A DNA stretch of 64,000 nucleotides from Burkholderia diffusa (GCF_902499115.1 NZ_CABVPN010000010.1:148777-212776); one strand, 5' to 3'; counted from the first letter of the stretch, positions 7,455-17,729 are shown. A program made the numbers and translations. The notes: generated by a model from the letters alone, not told the origin.

Positions 7455-10400
7455 ATGCCCATCCACGTCGCGCTGCATCACACCACCCGCTACCGCTACG
7501 ACCGGCCCGTCAACCTCGGCCCGCAGATCGTGCGGCTGCGGCCCGCGCCGCACTGCCGGACGCCGATCGTCGCGTATTCGATGACGGTCGAGCCCGCGCA
7601 GCACTTCATCAACTGGCAGCAGGACCCGTTCTCGAACTATCTCGCGCGGCTCGTGTTTCCGGAACGCACCGAACACTTCGAGATCACGATCGACCTGGTT
7701 GCCGAGATGTCGGTGTACAACCCGTTCGACTTCTTTCTGGAAGCGAGCGCGGAGCAATATCCGTTCAACTATGACGATGCGCTGAAGACCGAACTCGCGC
7801 CGTACCTCGCGTGCGATCCGCAGACGAGCGCGGCGCCGCTGTTCCGCGCGTATCTCGACGGCGTCGACCGCATGCCGGCCGGCACCGTGAACTTCCTCGT
7901 CGCGCTGAACCAGCAGCTGCAGCACGACATCGGCTACCTCGTGCGGATGGAGCCGGGCGTGCAGACGCCCGAGCAGACGCTGAAACTCGCATCCGGGTCG
8001 TGCCGCGACAGCGCGTGGCTGCTCGTGCAGCTGTGCCGCCACCTCGGCATCGCCGCGCGCTTCGTGTCCGGCTACCTGATCCAGCTCACGCCCGACGTGA
8101 AGGCGCTCGACGGCCCGAGCGGCACGTCGGTCGACTTCACCGACCTGCACGCGTGGTGCGAGGTCTATCTGCCGGGCGCGGGCTGGATCGGCTTCGATCC
8201 GACCTCGGGCCTGCTCGCCGGCGAAGGGCACATCCCGCTCGCGTGCACGCCGCAGCCGACCAGCGCCGCGCCGGTCGAAGGGCTGATCGACGAGTGCGAG
8301 GTGTCGTTCGAGCACGAGATGGCGGTGACGCGCGTGTACGAATCGCCGCGCGTGACGAAGCCGTATACCGAGTCGCAGTGGGACGCCGTGCGCACGCTCG
8401 GCGCGCAGGTCGACGGCGCGCTGACGGCCGGCGACGTGCGGCTCACCCAGGGCGGCGAGCCGACCTTCGTGTCGATCGACGATCGCGACGGCGCCGAGTG
8501 GAACACCGATGCGCTTGGCCCGACCAAGCGCGGCTACGCGACCGAACTCGTGCAGAGGCTGCGCGCCGAATATGGCGAAGGCGGCTTCCTGCATTTCGGG
8601 CAGGGCAAGTGGTATCCGGGCGAGCAGTTGCCGCGCTGGGCGCTGTCGATCCTCTGGCGCGCCGACGGCCAGCCCGTGTGGCACGATCCGTCGCTGTTCG
8701 CCGACGAACGCGAGCCGTCCGCGTGCACGACCGACGACGCGAAGCGCTTCATCGACGCGCTGGCCGCGCGCCTCGGGCTGACCGACGAATTCGTGCGGCC
8801 CGGCTACGAGGACGTCTGGTACTACCTGTGGCGCGAGCGCAGGCTGCCCGTCAACGTCGATCCGTTCGATTCGCGCCTCGACGACGAACTCGAACGCGCG
8901 CGGCTGCGCAAGGTGTTCGAGCAGCAGCTCGACAGCGTGGTCGGCTACGTGCTGCCGATCAAGCGCACGGACGACGCGCCGGGCCGCGATCGGCCGGGCC
9001 TCGACGGCCCGCGCTGGCAGACGGGCCCGTGGTTCTTCCGCGACGAGCGGATGTACCTCGTGCCCGGCGATTCGCCGATGGGCTATCGGCTGCCGCTCGA
9101 TTCGCTGCCGTGGGTCGCTGGCGCCGACTATCCGTACCTGGTCGAACGCGATCCGTTCGCGCCGCGCGACGCGCTGCCGGACGCGGCCGCGTTCCGTGCG
9201 CGTCATGCGGGCACGGCCGACGCGCCGCACTACCTGGCCGGCGCGCATCGCGAAGCACCCGTGCAAACGGTCATGCAGTGGCGCGGCGACGGCACGGCTG
9301 CGGGTGGACGGCACGCGCATGGCGCGCCGGACGCGCAGCGCCGCCCCGAGCGCTTCGAATCGGCCGCGTGGATCACGCGTACCGCGCTGTGCGCCGAAGT
9401 GCGCAATGGCATCCTGTACCTGTTCATGCCGCCGCTCGCCGCGCTCGAGGACTATCTCGACCTGCTCGCCGCGATCGAGCTGACCGCGCACGCGCTCGAC
9501 GTGAAGCTCGTGCTCGAAGGCTATCCGCCGCCGCGCGACGCACGGCTCAAGGTGCTGCAGGTCACGCCCGATCCCGGCGTGATCGAGGTGAATATCCACC
9601 CGGCGAAGAGCTTCGACGAACTCGTCGGCCAGACCGAATTCTTGTACGACGCCGCCTGGCAGTCGCGTCTTTCCAGCGAGAAGTTCATGGTCGACGGCCG
9701 GCACGTCGGCACGGGCGGCGGCAACCACTTCGTGCTCGGCGGCGCGACGCCGGCCGACAGCCCGTTCCTGCGCCGCCCGGACCTGCTCGCGAGCCTGATC
9801 GCTTACTGGCACAACCATCCGTCGCTGTCGTACCTGTTCTCGGGGCTGTTCATCGGCCCGACGAGCCAGGCGCCGCGCGTCGACGAGGCGCGCAACGACC
9901 AGGTCTACGAGCTCGACATCGCATTCGCGGAAATCCAGCGCAACAAGCTGCTGTACGGGCAGGACATGCCGCCGTGGCTCGTCGACCGCGTGCTGCGCAA
10001 CCTGCTGATCGACGTGACCGGCAACACGCACCGCAGCGAATTCTGCATCGACAAGCTGTATTCGCCCGATTCGTCCACCGGCCGGCTCGGCCTGCTCGAA
10101 CTGCGCGCGTTCGAGATGCCGCCGCATGCGCGGATGAGCATCGTGCAGCAACTGCTGCTGCGTGCGCTGGTCGCGCGCTTCTGGGCCGCGCCGTACACGA
10201 CGCCGCTCACGCGCTGGGGCACCGCGCTGCACGATCGCTTCATGCTGCCCGCGTTCCTGAAGATGGATTTCGACGACGTGCTGGCCGAGCTGCGCGACGC
10301 CGGTTTCGCGTTCGACCCGGCCTGGTTCGCGCCGCACTTCGAATTCCGTTTCCCGCTGTTCGGGCAGATCGCGGTGAACGGGATGCAACTGTCGCTGCGC

Positions 10401-10889
10401 GGCGCACTGGAACCGTGGCACGTGATGGGCGAGGAGGGCGCGCCCGGCGGCACGGTGCGCTACGTCGATTCGTCGGTCGAACGGCTCGAAGTGCGCGTGA
10501 CCGGGCTGAACGACAACCGCCACGTGGTGACCGTCAACGGCCGCGCGCTGCCGCTGCAGCCGACCGGCACCGTCGGCGAATATGTCGCGGGCGTGCGCTA
10601 CAAGGCATGGGCGCCGCCGTCGGCGCTGCACCCGACCGTCGGCGTGCATGCGCCGCTCACGTTCGACATCGTCGATACGTGGCTGCAACGCTCGCTCGGC
10701 GGCTGCCGGTATCACGTCGCGCATCCGGGCGGGCGCAACTACGCGACGTTCCCGGTCAACGCGTACGAGGCCGAGAGCCGCCGGCTCGCGCGCTTCGTCG
10801 CGATGGGGCACACGCCGGGGCGGATGGACGTGGCGGCCGCCGCGCCGAGCCGCGAATTCCCGTTCACGCTCGACCTGCGACGGCCCTGA
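7455..10889 (+). CDS. Large transglutaminase-like/DUF2126 protein
   Basis: The 1144-residue protein combines an N-terminal beta domain, a transglutaminase-like core (Cys183 in GSCRDSAW, His in DLHAWCEVY, Asp in GFDPTSG at about 255) and a long C-terminal DUF2126 region. That region has conserved-looking segments GGEPTFVSIDDRDG, HFGQGKWYPGEQLPRW and TGGGNHFVLGG. Family members of this length always sit in ATP-grasp/alpha-E clusters. A role in peptide or isopeptide bond cleavage or transfer is inferred from the fold. It follows the Ser-variant paralogue by 93 bases and has an intact triad, so it is a likely active member. Confidence 0.88.
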   Translation: MPIHVALHHTTRYRYDRPVNLGPQIVRLRPAPHCRTPIVAYSMTVEPAQHFINWQQDPFSNYLARLVFPERTEHFEITIDLVAEMSVYNPFDFFLEASAEQYPFNYDDALKTELAPYLACDPQTSAAPLFRAYLDGVDRMPAGTVNFLVALNQQLQHDIGYLVRMEPGVQTPEQTLKLASGSCRDSAWLLVQLCRHLGIAARFVSGYLIQLTPDVKALDGPSGTSVDFTDLHAWCEVYLPGAGWIGFDPTSGLLAGEGHIPLACTPQPTSAAPVEGLIDECEVSFEHEMAVTRVYESPRVTKPYTESQWDAVRTLGAQVDGALTAGDVRLTQGGEPTFVSIDDRDGAEWNTDALGPTKRGYATELVQRLRAEYGEGGFLHFGQGKWYPGEQLPRWALSILWRADGQPVWHDPSLFADEREPSACTTDDAKRFIDALAARLGLTDEFVRPGYEDVWYYLWRERRLPVNVDPFDSRLDDELERARLRKVFEQQLDSVVGYVLPIKRTDDAPGRDRPGLDGPRWQTGPWFFRDERMYLVPGDSPMGYRLPLDSLPWVAGADYPYLVERDPFAPRDALPDAAAFRARHAGTADAPHYLAGAHREAPVQTVMQWRGDGTAAGGRHAHGAPDAQRRPERFESAAWITRTALCAEVRNGILYLFMPPLAALEDYLDLLAAIELTAHALDVKLVLEGYPPPRDARLKVLQVTPDPGVIEVNIHPAKSFDELVGQTEFLYDAAWQSRLSSEKFMVDGRHVGTGGGNHFVLGGATPADSPFLRRPDLLASLIAYWHNHPSLSYLFSGLFIGPTSQAPRVDEARNDQVYELDIAFAEIQRNKLLYGQDMPPWLVDRVLRNLLIDVTGNTHRSEFCIDKLYSPDSSTGRLGLLELRAFEMPPHARMSIVQQLLLRALVARFWAAPYTTPLTRWGTALHDRFMLPAFLKMDFDDVLAELRDAGFAFDPAWFAPHFEFRFPLFGQIAVNGMQLSLRGALEPWHVMGEEGAPGGTVRYVDSSVERLEVRVTGLNDNRHVVTVNGRALPLQPTGTVGEYVAGVRYKAWAPPSALHPTVGVHAPLTFDIVDTWLQRSLGGCRYHVAHPGGRNYATFPVNAYEAESRRLARFVAMGHTPGRMDVAAAAPSREFPFTLDLRRP

Positions 10890-11050
10890 TCGTCGGATGA
10901 AAGGACGGACGACGATGCGCGGTTCGCGACCTCCCGGCGCGCCGGCCGGAGTGCTAGGATGCGGGCTGAACGCGGCCGTCCGCCGCGCCCGGCCGCCGGT
11001 GCGGCGGCGCGCGGGCGCGTCCGCCCCCTGACGACGGAACGATATCGACC

Positions 11051-13699
11051 GTGCCGCCCATTCACCCCGACGATCTCGCCGACGCCGACGCGATGCCCAC
11101 GCTCTTCGATACCGGCGCGCAGCCGGATGCCGCGGAACTGGCCGCCGCGCTCGCGGCGCCGGCCGCGGCCGGCCGCTACGACGAACTGCGCGGCAGCGCC
11201 GCCGGCCTCACCGCGCCGCTGCTCGCGCCTGCATGGCGCAGCTTCTTCACGTCGATCGGCAGCGACGGCGTGGCCGACCTCGACCGCCGCGCCGACGCGC
11301 TGCACCGGCGCATGCGCGAGAACGGCCTGTTCTACCAGTTGCACGAGCAGCGCGCCGGCGACGGCGCGGCCGGCCCGTGGTCGCTCGACCTGCTGCCGCT
11401 GATCGTCACGCCCGAAGACTGGGTCGCGATCGAGCGTGGCGTGTTGCAGCGCGTACGGCTGCTCAACGCGACGCTGGCCGATCTGTATGGGCCGCAGACG
11501 ATCCTGCAGCGCGGGCTGTTGCCGCCCGCGCTCGTCACGGGCCATCCCGGCTACCTGCGCGCGATGCGCGGCGCACGCGTGCCGGGCGATACGTGGCTGC
11601 ATGTCGTCGCGTTCGATCTCGCGCGCGGCCCGGACGGGCAGTGGCGGATCGTCGCGCAGCACACGCAGGGCGCGGCCGGGCTCGGCTACCTGCTCGAAAA
11701 CCGGCTGATCGTGTCGCGGCTCTTTCCGCGCGGGTTTCGCGGGCTGCGCGTGCAGCGGCTTGCGTCCGCCTACCGTGCGCTGCTGCAGAGCATGCAGTCG
11801 CTCAGCCCGGCCGCGAAGAATTCGCGGATCGTGCTGCTGACGCCGGGGCCGCGCAGCGCGACCTACTTCGAGCATGCGTATCTCGCGCGCTACCTCGGCC
11901 TCACGCTCGTCGAGGGCGGCGACCTGACCGCGCGCGACAACCGTGTCTTCCTGAAGACGCTGCGCGGGCTCGAACCCGTGCACGGAATCCTGCGGCGCGT
12001 CGACGATGCATGGCTCGATCCGCTCGAACTGCGACCCGATTCGCTGCTCGGCGTGCCGGGGCTGCTGCAGGCCGTGCGCGCGGGCAACGTGCTGCTCGCG
12101 AATGCGCCGGGCTCGGGCTTCCTCGAATCGCCGGGCGTGCTCGGTTTCATGCCGCGCCTCGCGGAAGGGCTGCTCGGAGAAACGCTGACGCTGCCCGCCG
12201 TGCATTCTTGGTGGTGCGGCGAGGCGGCAGCCTGCGACGACGCGCTGCCGCAGCTCGCGCGCAGCATCGTGAAGCCGTCGTATCCGCCCGACGTGCAGGC
12301 CGGCGGCGCGTTCGACCCGGTGATCGGCGCGCGGCTCACGCCGGCGCAGCTGGCCGAATGGCGTGCGCGAATCATGGCCCGGCCCGAGCATTACACGGTG
12401 CAGGCCGACCTGCCGCTGTCGCAGGCGCCGACCTGGCCGGGACACGACGCGCCCGACGGGGCCGGCGGCGCGCGCATCGTGCCGAAGCCGCTGCTGCTGC
12501 GCGTCTTCGCGCTCGCCGATGGCGCGCAACGCTGGCGGCTGCTGCCGGGCGGGCTGTCGCGGGTCGGCACGCGCGATACGCTGTTCAACGCGCCGATGCC
12601 GCGCGGCGGCAGCACCGTCGATACGTGGGTGATGACCGAAGGCATCGTCGATTCGACGACGCTGCTGCAGACCCGTCTCGGCCCCGACGATCTGGTCGAG
12701 CGCCCGCGCGCGATCGCGAGCCGCGCGGCCGAGAACCTGTTCTGGCTCGGCCGCTACACCGAGCGCGCGACCAACCTGATGCGTCTTGCACGCGCCGCGC
12801 TTGAGCGGCTGCGCGGCGAGGACGACGTCGACAGTCCCGCGCATCTGGAGTTGATCGACAGGCTGTGCCGCGACACGGGGCTGATCGCGCCCGACGCGCC
12901 GAACGCCGTCGATGCGCCGCGCGCGTTCCAGCACGCGCTCGCGACGTCGCTGACGCGCGGCGCGGACCGTACCTCGGGCATCGCGTCGTGCCTGTTCGGG
13001 ATGCGCGCGGCCGCCGCCGCGATCCGCGAGCGGCTGTCGAGCGATCAGTGGCGGCTGATCGACGACGCGACGCAACTGTTCGCCGACAGCGCCGATCATC
13101 CGGAAGCGGAGGAGCAGATCGGCAACGAGGCGCTGCAGCTGCTCGAGCGGCTGGGGCTGCTGCTCGGCGCGATCACCGGCGCGCAGACCGACAACATGAC
13201 GCGCGACGACGGTTGGCGGCTGCTGTCGATCGGCCGGCAGATCGACCGGCTGGACTTCCTGTGCAGCGTGCTGAAGTTCGCGTTCGACGAAGGCGCGGTG
13301 CACCGGCAGGACGGCTTCGAACTCGTGCTGGAGCTGTTCGACAGCACGATCACGTTCCGCTCGCGTTTCCAGCGCGGTTTCGACGTCGCGCCGCTGCTGT
13401 CGCTCGTGGTGCTCGACACCGACAACCCGCGCTCGCTCGGCTGGGTCGTGCAGGCGCTGTGCGGCCGGCTGACGAAGGTCGAGCGCAGCGAGGGCTATGC
13501 GCTGTCCGAACTGGCCGAGACGATTCCGGACGTGCCCGCGTGGTCGCTGCACGAGCTGTGCGAAACCGGCGACGACGGCCGGCACGGCAAGCTGCTCGAT
13601 GCGCTCGACGCGACCGTGAAGGCCGTGTGGGAACTGTCGAACCGGATCGGCGAGCGCTATTTCAGCCACGTGCGCGAGGCGGGCCGGACGCTATGGTGA
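11051..13699 (+). CDS. ATP-grasp (circularly permuted) fused to alpha-E domain
   Basis: The 882-residue protein joins both partners found separately upstream. Residues about 60-540 are a circularly permuted ATP-grasp domain (GYLLENRLIVSRLFP, GLTLVEGGDL, RPDSLLGVPGL). From about 555 an alpha-E domain begins with RAAENLFWLGRYTERATNLMR. The fusion supports direct physical cooperation of ligase and alpha-E. The GTG at 11051 is the longest reasonable start; ATG 11093 is an alternative, since neither has a strong ribosome site. Its stop overlaps the next gene's start by seven bases, indicating translational coupling. Confidence 0.85.
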   Translation: MPPIHPDDLADADAMPTLFDTGAQPDAAELAAALAAPAAAGRYDELRGSAAGLTAPLLAPAWRSFFTSIGSDGVADLDRRADALHRRMRENGLFYQLHEQRAGDGAAGPWSLDLLPLIVTPEDWVAIERGVLQRVRLLNATLADLYGPQTILQRGLLPPALVTGHPGYLRAMRGARVPGDTWLHVVAFDLARGPDGQWRIVAQHTQGAAGLGYLLENRLIVSRLFPRGFRGLRVQRLASAYRALLQSMQSLSPAAKNSRIVLLTPGPRSATYFEHAYLARYLGLTLVEGGDLTARDNRVFLKTLRGLEPVHGILRRVDDAWLDPLELRPDSLLGVPGLLQAVRAGNVLLANAPGSGFLESPGVLGFMPRLAEGLLGETLTLPAVHSWWCGEAAACDDALPQLARSIVKPSYPPDVQAGGAFDPVIGARLTPAQLAEWRARIMARPEHYTVQADLPLSQAPTWPGHDAPDGAGGARIVPKPLLLRVFALADGAQRWRLLPGGLSRVGTRDTLFNAPMPRGGSTVDTWVMTEGIVDSTTLLQTRLGPDDLVERPRAIASRAAENLFWLGRYTERATNLMRLARAALERLRGEDDVDSPAHLELIDRLCRDTGLIAPDAPNAVDAPRAFQHALATSLTRGADRTSGIASCLFGMRAAAAAIRERLSSDQWRLIDDATQLFADSADHPEAEEQIGNEALQLLERLGLLLGAITGAQTDNMTRDDGWRLLSIGRQIDRLDFLCSVLKFAFDEGAVHRQDGFELVLELFDSTITFRSRFQRGFDVAPLLSLVVLDTDNPRSLGWVVQALCGRLTKVERSEGYALSELAETIPDVPAWSLHELCETGDDGRHGKLLDALDATVKAVWELSNRIGERYFSHVREAGRTLW

Positions 13700-14733
13700 C
13701 GACGAAACACGCGGCGAAGGTGCCGGCCGGTTCCGGCAACGGACGACAGGCCGCGGCACCGGCATCGGCCGCGCCGGCCGCTGGGGCGCCCGGCCGCGTA
13801 CTGCGCGTCACGCACGACACCGAATACCGCTACGCCGCACGCGTCGAATCCGCCCAGCACCAGGCGCGTCTGCAACCGCTCGCGACGCGGCGCCAGCAGG
13901 TGCTGTCGTTCGCGCTCGACATCGAGCCCGCGCCGGAATCGATCTGCACGGAAATCGACGCATTCGGCAACGCGCGCGCATCGTTCGCGCTGAACCAGCC
14001 GCACGACGCGCTGCTCGTGCGCAGCCGCAGTACGGTGTGCGTGACGCCGCCCGTGTGGTCGCTCGGTGCGCGCGGCGCGCCGCCGCCCGCGATCGCGCAT
14101 CCCGACGGAAAACACACGACTGCATGGGAAGCCGTGCGCGACCGCTTGCGGTTCCGCGCGGGGCAGCCTTACGACGCAGCGAGTGAATTCGTGTTTGCTT
14201 CGCCGCACGTCGCGTGCGATCCCGAACTCGCCGCTTATGCGGCCGCGAGCTTCACGCCGCAGCGGCCACTGGTGCAGGCCGCATGGGACCTGATGCGGCG
14301 CGTGCACGCTGATTTTGCGTACACGCCGAACAGCACCGACATCACGACGTCGGCACTCGATGCGCTGCGGTTGCGCAAGGGCGTCTGCCAGGATTTCGCG
14401 CACGTGATGATCGGCGCGCTGCGCTCGCTCGGGCTGGCCGCGCGTTACGTGAGCGGTTATCTGCTGACGCAGCCGCCGCCCGGGCAGCCGCGATTGATCG
14501 GCGCGGACGCGTCGCATGCATGGGTCGAGGTGTACGACCCGGCGTGGCCCGAGGACAACGGCTGGCTGCAGCTCGATCCGACCAACGACCGTGCACCGGG
14601 CGACGACTACGTGATGCTGTCGATCGGCCGCGACTACGCGGACGTGACGCCGCTGCGCGGCGTGATCCGCGGCGGCGGCGCGGATCAGGAGCTGAAGGTC
14701 GGCGTGACGGTCGAGCCGCTCGATACGCCGTAA
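13693..14733 (+). CDS. Transglutaminase-like protein with intact triad
   Basis: This 346-residue protein has an Ala-rich N-terminal tail of about 35 residues, a beta domain, and a transglutaminase-like core with Cys232 in KGVCQDFAH, His in SHAWVEVYDP and Asp in LDPTNDR. It begins inside the stop of the ATP-grasp/alpha-E fusion (ATGGTGA overlap) and closes the cluster. Peptidase or transfer activity on the product of the ligase is the usual proposal for this gene association but is not proven. The in-frame GTG at 13696 is an alternative start. Confidence 0.85.
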   Translation: MVTTKHAAKVPAGSGNGRQAAAPASAAPAAGAPGRVLRVTHDTEYRYAARVESAQHQARLQPLATRRQQVLSFALDIEPAPESICTEIDAFGNARASFALNQPHDALLVRSRSTVCVTPPVWSLGARGAPPPAIAHPDGKHTTAWEAVRDRLRFRAGQPYDAASEFVFASPHVACDPELAAYAAASFTPQRPLVQAAWDLMRRVHADFAYTPNSTDITTSALDALRLRKGVCQDFAHVMIGALRSLGLAARYVSGYLLTQPPPGQPRLIGADASHAWVEVYDPAWPEDNGWLQLDPTNDRAPGDDYVMLSIGRDYADVTPLRGVIRGGGADQELKVGVTVEPLDTP

Positions 14734-14930
14734 GCCACGCGGCATGATCGGGCCGGCGCCGCGCTCGCCGGCCTTTCAAGCATTTAAGTCTTCGTTAATT
14801 CTGCCCGCCTAGCATGGGGATGCCGGCGAACGGACCGGATCCTGGTCCGGCGCCGGCGGCACGCACGGGTGCGTCGACGTCACGGCGCCGCGCCGTCGCG
14901 CGTGGCCATTCCCTTGCAACGGCGGCAGAC

Positions 14931-15203
14931 ATGATCAAGAACTTCGACTACACGCTCGGCAACGAGACGATCGCGCTCTGCGCGAGCTTCGGCGCGGGCC
15001 CCGCATTCCGTCGCGTGCTCGTGAGCCGCGCGGATTCGATGGAGACGCTCGTGGTGCTCGACGCACGCGGCCTGTCGGGTCTGCTGAAGGTGGCGACCGA
15101 GCAGCCGGAAGGATTGCTCGACGATGCGATCCGCAAGGTTGGCGACGAACAGCTCGTCGAGCGCGCGATCAGCGGCCGGACGATCGTCGAAGCCGCGCTT
15201 TGA
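14931..15203 (+). CDS. Small hypothetical protein, 90 residues
   Basis: The predicted soluble protein starts MIKNFDYTLGNETIAL and has alternating beta/alpha character, without Cys clusters, signal peptide or membrane segment. ATG 14931 is chosen because the upstream extension (from 14814) is Arg/Ala-rich GC noise. The region 14734-14930 includes a short AT-rich patch (around 14778-14800) that could hold its promoter. I do not recognise the family. Confidence 0.5.
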   Translation: MIKNFDYTLGNETIALCASFGAGPAFRRVLVSRADSMETLVVLDARGLSGLLKVATEQPEGLLDDAIRKVGDEQLVERAISGRTIVEAAL

Positions 15204-15262
15204 GCGGGCGGCGCGTGCAGGCCGGTGTTGCCGGCTGCAACGCGCCGCTTGGGCGTGGCGGC

Positions 15263-16195
15263 TTACGCAGCGAACCGGTCCGTCGCGGCGAGCAGTGCCT
15301 TCAGGATGCCCGGTTCGTTATACGCATGCCCGGCGTCCGGCACGATCTCGAACGTCGCGTCGGGCCATGCCTTCGCGAGGTCCCACGCGGTGCGTGCGGG
15401 CGTCGCGATGTCGTAGCGGCCTTGCACGATCACGCCCGGAATGCCGGCGAGGCGATGCGCGTCGCGCAGCAGCTGGCCTTCTTCGACGAAACCGCGGTTC
15501 ACGAAGTAGTGGTTTTCGATTCGCGCGAACGCGAGCGCGTAGTGGCCGTCCGCGAAGTGCGCGGCCAGCGCCGGATCGGGCAGCAGCGTGATCGTACGGC
15601 CTTCCCAGATGCTCCATGCGCGCGCGGCTTCGAGCTTCGCCGCTTCGTCGTCGCCCGTCAGCCGGCGATGGTACGCGGCCATCAGGTCGCCGCGCTCGGC
15701 TTCCGGAATCGGCGCGAGGAATTCCTCCCACAGATCCGGGAACAGCCACGACGCACCTTCCTGGTAGTACCACAGCAACTCCGCGCGGCGCATCGTGAAG
15801 ATGCCGCGCACGACGAGCGCGCTCACGCGCTGCGGGTGTGTTTCCGCATAGGCGAGGGCGAGCGCGCTGCCCCACGAGCCGCCGAACACGAGCCATTGTT
15901 CCGCGCCCACCATCTCGCGCAGGCGCTCGATGTCGGCCACCAGATGCCACGTCGTGTTGTTGTCGAGGCTGGCATGCGGCGTCGAACGCCCGCAGCCGCG
16001 CTGGTCGAACAGCAGGATGTCGTAGCGCTCGGGATCGAACAGGCGGCGATGGTCGGGGCTGCAGCCGGCGCCCGGGCCGCCATGCAGGAACACCGCCGGC
16101 TTGCCGGACGGGTTGCCGCAGCGCTCCCAGTAGATGCGGTGGCCGTCGCCGGTATCGAGGTGGCCGTGGGCGTAGGGTTCGATCGGTGGGTACAC
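15263..16195 (-). CDS. pip: Prolyl aminopeptidase (proline iminopeptidase)
   Basis: The 310-residue alpha/beta-hydrolase removes N-terminal proline from peptides in the cytoplasm. Diagnostic segments are FLHGGPGAGC (oxyanion hole), FDQRGCGRSTPH, the nucleophile motif GGSWGSALAL, and the C-terminal Asp (GRYDIATP) and His (DAGHAYNEPG). The GTG at 16195 is chosen as start: GGAG stands seven bases upstream and YPPIEPY is the usual beginning of the family, whereas the further upstream reading is basic noise. It is monocistronic and convergent with the small hypothetical gene before it. Confidence 0.92.
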   Translation of the reverse strand: MYPPIEPYAHGHLDTGDGHRIYWERCGNPSGKPAVFLHGGPGAGCSPDHRRLFDPERYDILLFDQRGCGRSTPHASLDNNTTWHLVADIERLREMVGAEQWLVFGGSWGSALALAYAETHPQRVSALVVRGIFTMRRAELLWYYQEGASWLFPDLWEEFLAPIPEAERGDLMAAYHRRLTGDDEAAKLEAARAWSIWEGRTITLLPDPALAAHFADGHYALAFARIENHYFVNRGFVEEGQLLRDAHRLAGIPGVIVQGRYDIATPARTAWDLAKAWPDATFEIVPDAGHAYNEPGILKALLAATDRFAA

Positions 16196-16549
16196 AGGCA
16201 GGCTCCGGGTGAGGGTCGGCAGGAGGGCGGACGAGGCACGGGCCGGTGTGCGATCGGAATCCCGCAGCGCCGGTATCGCGGATATTGCGGCGCCGCAAGA
16301 TTCGTTGTGTCTGCATCGGACCGGCCGCCGCCGGACAAGGCTTGTCATTATGCCCATTCATTCCGGCCGCCGTGCGCCGGCCGGCACCGGGCGTGCGGCG
16401 CGGTATTTCGGCCGACAGGCGCACCGAAATTTTTTGAAGCAATTTCGTTCCGATATTTTTCAGACAAAATCCCGGCGACATATCGGCGAGCCGGTCGCGG
16501 GCGCCGGCCTTCATACCGTTCCTCCACCGTGCCAACGGGAAACGAGCCG
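16196..16549. other. Divergent intergenic region of pip and the acyltransferase gene
   Basis: About 350 bases hold no gene. An AT-richer part (about 16420-16480) probably contains the rightward promoter, but no convincing -35/-10 pair was assigned. Longer readings of either gene into this region are not supported. Confidence 0.4.
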
Positions 16550-17701
16550 ATGAACCATCGCGTCAAGCAGCTGACCGGGTTGCGCGCCGTCGCGGTCACG
16601 ATGGTCGTCGTCGGCCATGCGGAGCACGTGCTGCCGGGCGGCTATACGGGCTGGTTCGCGCCGCTGCGGCTGATCGCCGACGGCCGGCTCGGCGTGCTGA
16701 TCTTCTTCGTCCTCAGCGGCTTCCTGATCACCAACGTGCTGCGCGCGGAATTCGCGCGCACCGGCGGGATCGCGCTGACGTCGTTCTACGTGCGCCGCGC
16801 GTTGCGGATCTGGCCGGCCTGCTACGTGTATCTCGCGACCGTCGGCGTGCTCGCCATCGCCGGCTGGCTCGACGTCGATCGCCATCAGTGGCTGTATGCG
16901 GCGCTGCATCTGTGGAACTACTCGGCGTGGTTCGGGCTGACCGGCGACAACGCGCTGCATCCGGCCGGCGCGTGGTATCTCGGCCATTTCTGGTCGCTCG
17001 CGCTCGAGGAGCAGTTCTACTGGTTCTGGCCGCTGCTGTTCGTGTACGGCACCCGCCGTCGCGGCACCCGCTGGCTGGCCGCGCTGATCCTGGCCGTGCC
17101 GCTGGTGCGCGCGCTCACGTATTTCGTCGCGCCGGCGCTGCGCGGCCAGCTCGGAATGATGCTGCATACGGGCGTCGATCCGATTCTGATCGGCTGCTAC
17201 GCGGCGCTCAACCGTGAACGGATCGAAGCATGGATCCGCTCGTGGCGCGGCGAGACGCGCATCGTGACGGCGCTCGTCTTCATCGTGCTGTTCGGCATGC
17301 CCGTTGCCGAGCATCGGCTCGGTGGCTTCTGGAATGCGACCTACGGCGTGACGCTCGAGGCCGCGCTGATCGCGATCGTGATCGTCGTGCTGAATTTCCG
17401 CAGCGAGTTCTGGTGCGCGCGGTGGCTGCGCGCCGCGCCGGTCGTGTTCGTCGGCACGATCTCGTTCAGCCTGTATCTGTGGCAGCAGCCGTTCGCGAAT
17501 CCGGATCTGGCCGTTCCGCACGCCTTCCCGCTCGGGATCGTGTGGGCGCTGCTGGCCGCGACGGCGAGCTATTTCCTCGTCGAGAAACCGTTCCTTCGGC
17601 TGAAGGATCGCTACACCGCGCGCGAGACGCGACGCATGCGCGACGATGCACTGCGGATGCCGGTGCAGACCGATGCGATCGGGCCGAAGGTGGCGGAGTA
17701 G
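16550..17701 (+). CDS. Acyltransferase 3 family integral membrane protein
   Basis: The 383-residue protein has the acyltransferase-3 pattern: QLTGLRAVAVTMVVVGHAEH near the N-terminus (conserved Arg and His), FFVLSGFLITN, FYVRRALRIWPACY, and SLALEEQFYWFWPLLF. It has about ten membrane helices. Such enzymes acylate (often O-acetylate) surface sugars, lipids or peptidoglycan; the acceptor cannot be inferred, because no glycan genes adjoin. ATG 16550 begins the MNHRVKQLTG start typical of the family; a short purine stretch precedes it. Confidence 0.88.
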   Translation: MNHRVKQLTGLRAVAVTMVVVGHAEHVLPGGYTGWFAPLRLIADGRLGVLIFFVLSGFLITNVLRAEFARTGGIALTSFYVRRALRIWPACYVYLATVGVLAIAGWLDVDRHQWLYAALHLWNYSAWFGLTGDNALHPAGAWYLGHFWSLALEEQFYWFWPLLFVYGTRRRGTRWLAALILAVPLVRALTYFVAPALRGQLGMMLHTGVDPILIGCYAALNRERIEAWIRSWRGETRIVTALVFIVLFGMPVAEHRLGGFWNATYGVTLEAALIAIVIVVLNFRSEFWCARWLRAAPVVFVGTISFSLYLWQQPFANPDLAVPHAFPLGIVWALLAATASYFLVEKPFLRLKDRYTARETRRMRDDALRMPVQTDAIGPKVAE

Positions 17702-17729
17702 GCGGGCGTGGCGTGCGCTGCCTGCGGCT

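Noticed and set aside
6363..10811. Very long minus-strand open frame opposite the transglutaminase-like genes
   Set aside because: It is antisense to clearly recognisable proteins, Arg/Ala-rich and without any motif; a GC-rich codon-bias effect. The same holds for similar antisense frames at 10739-13669 and 3807-5381.
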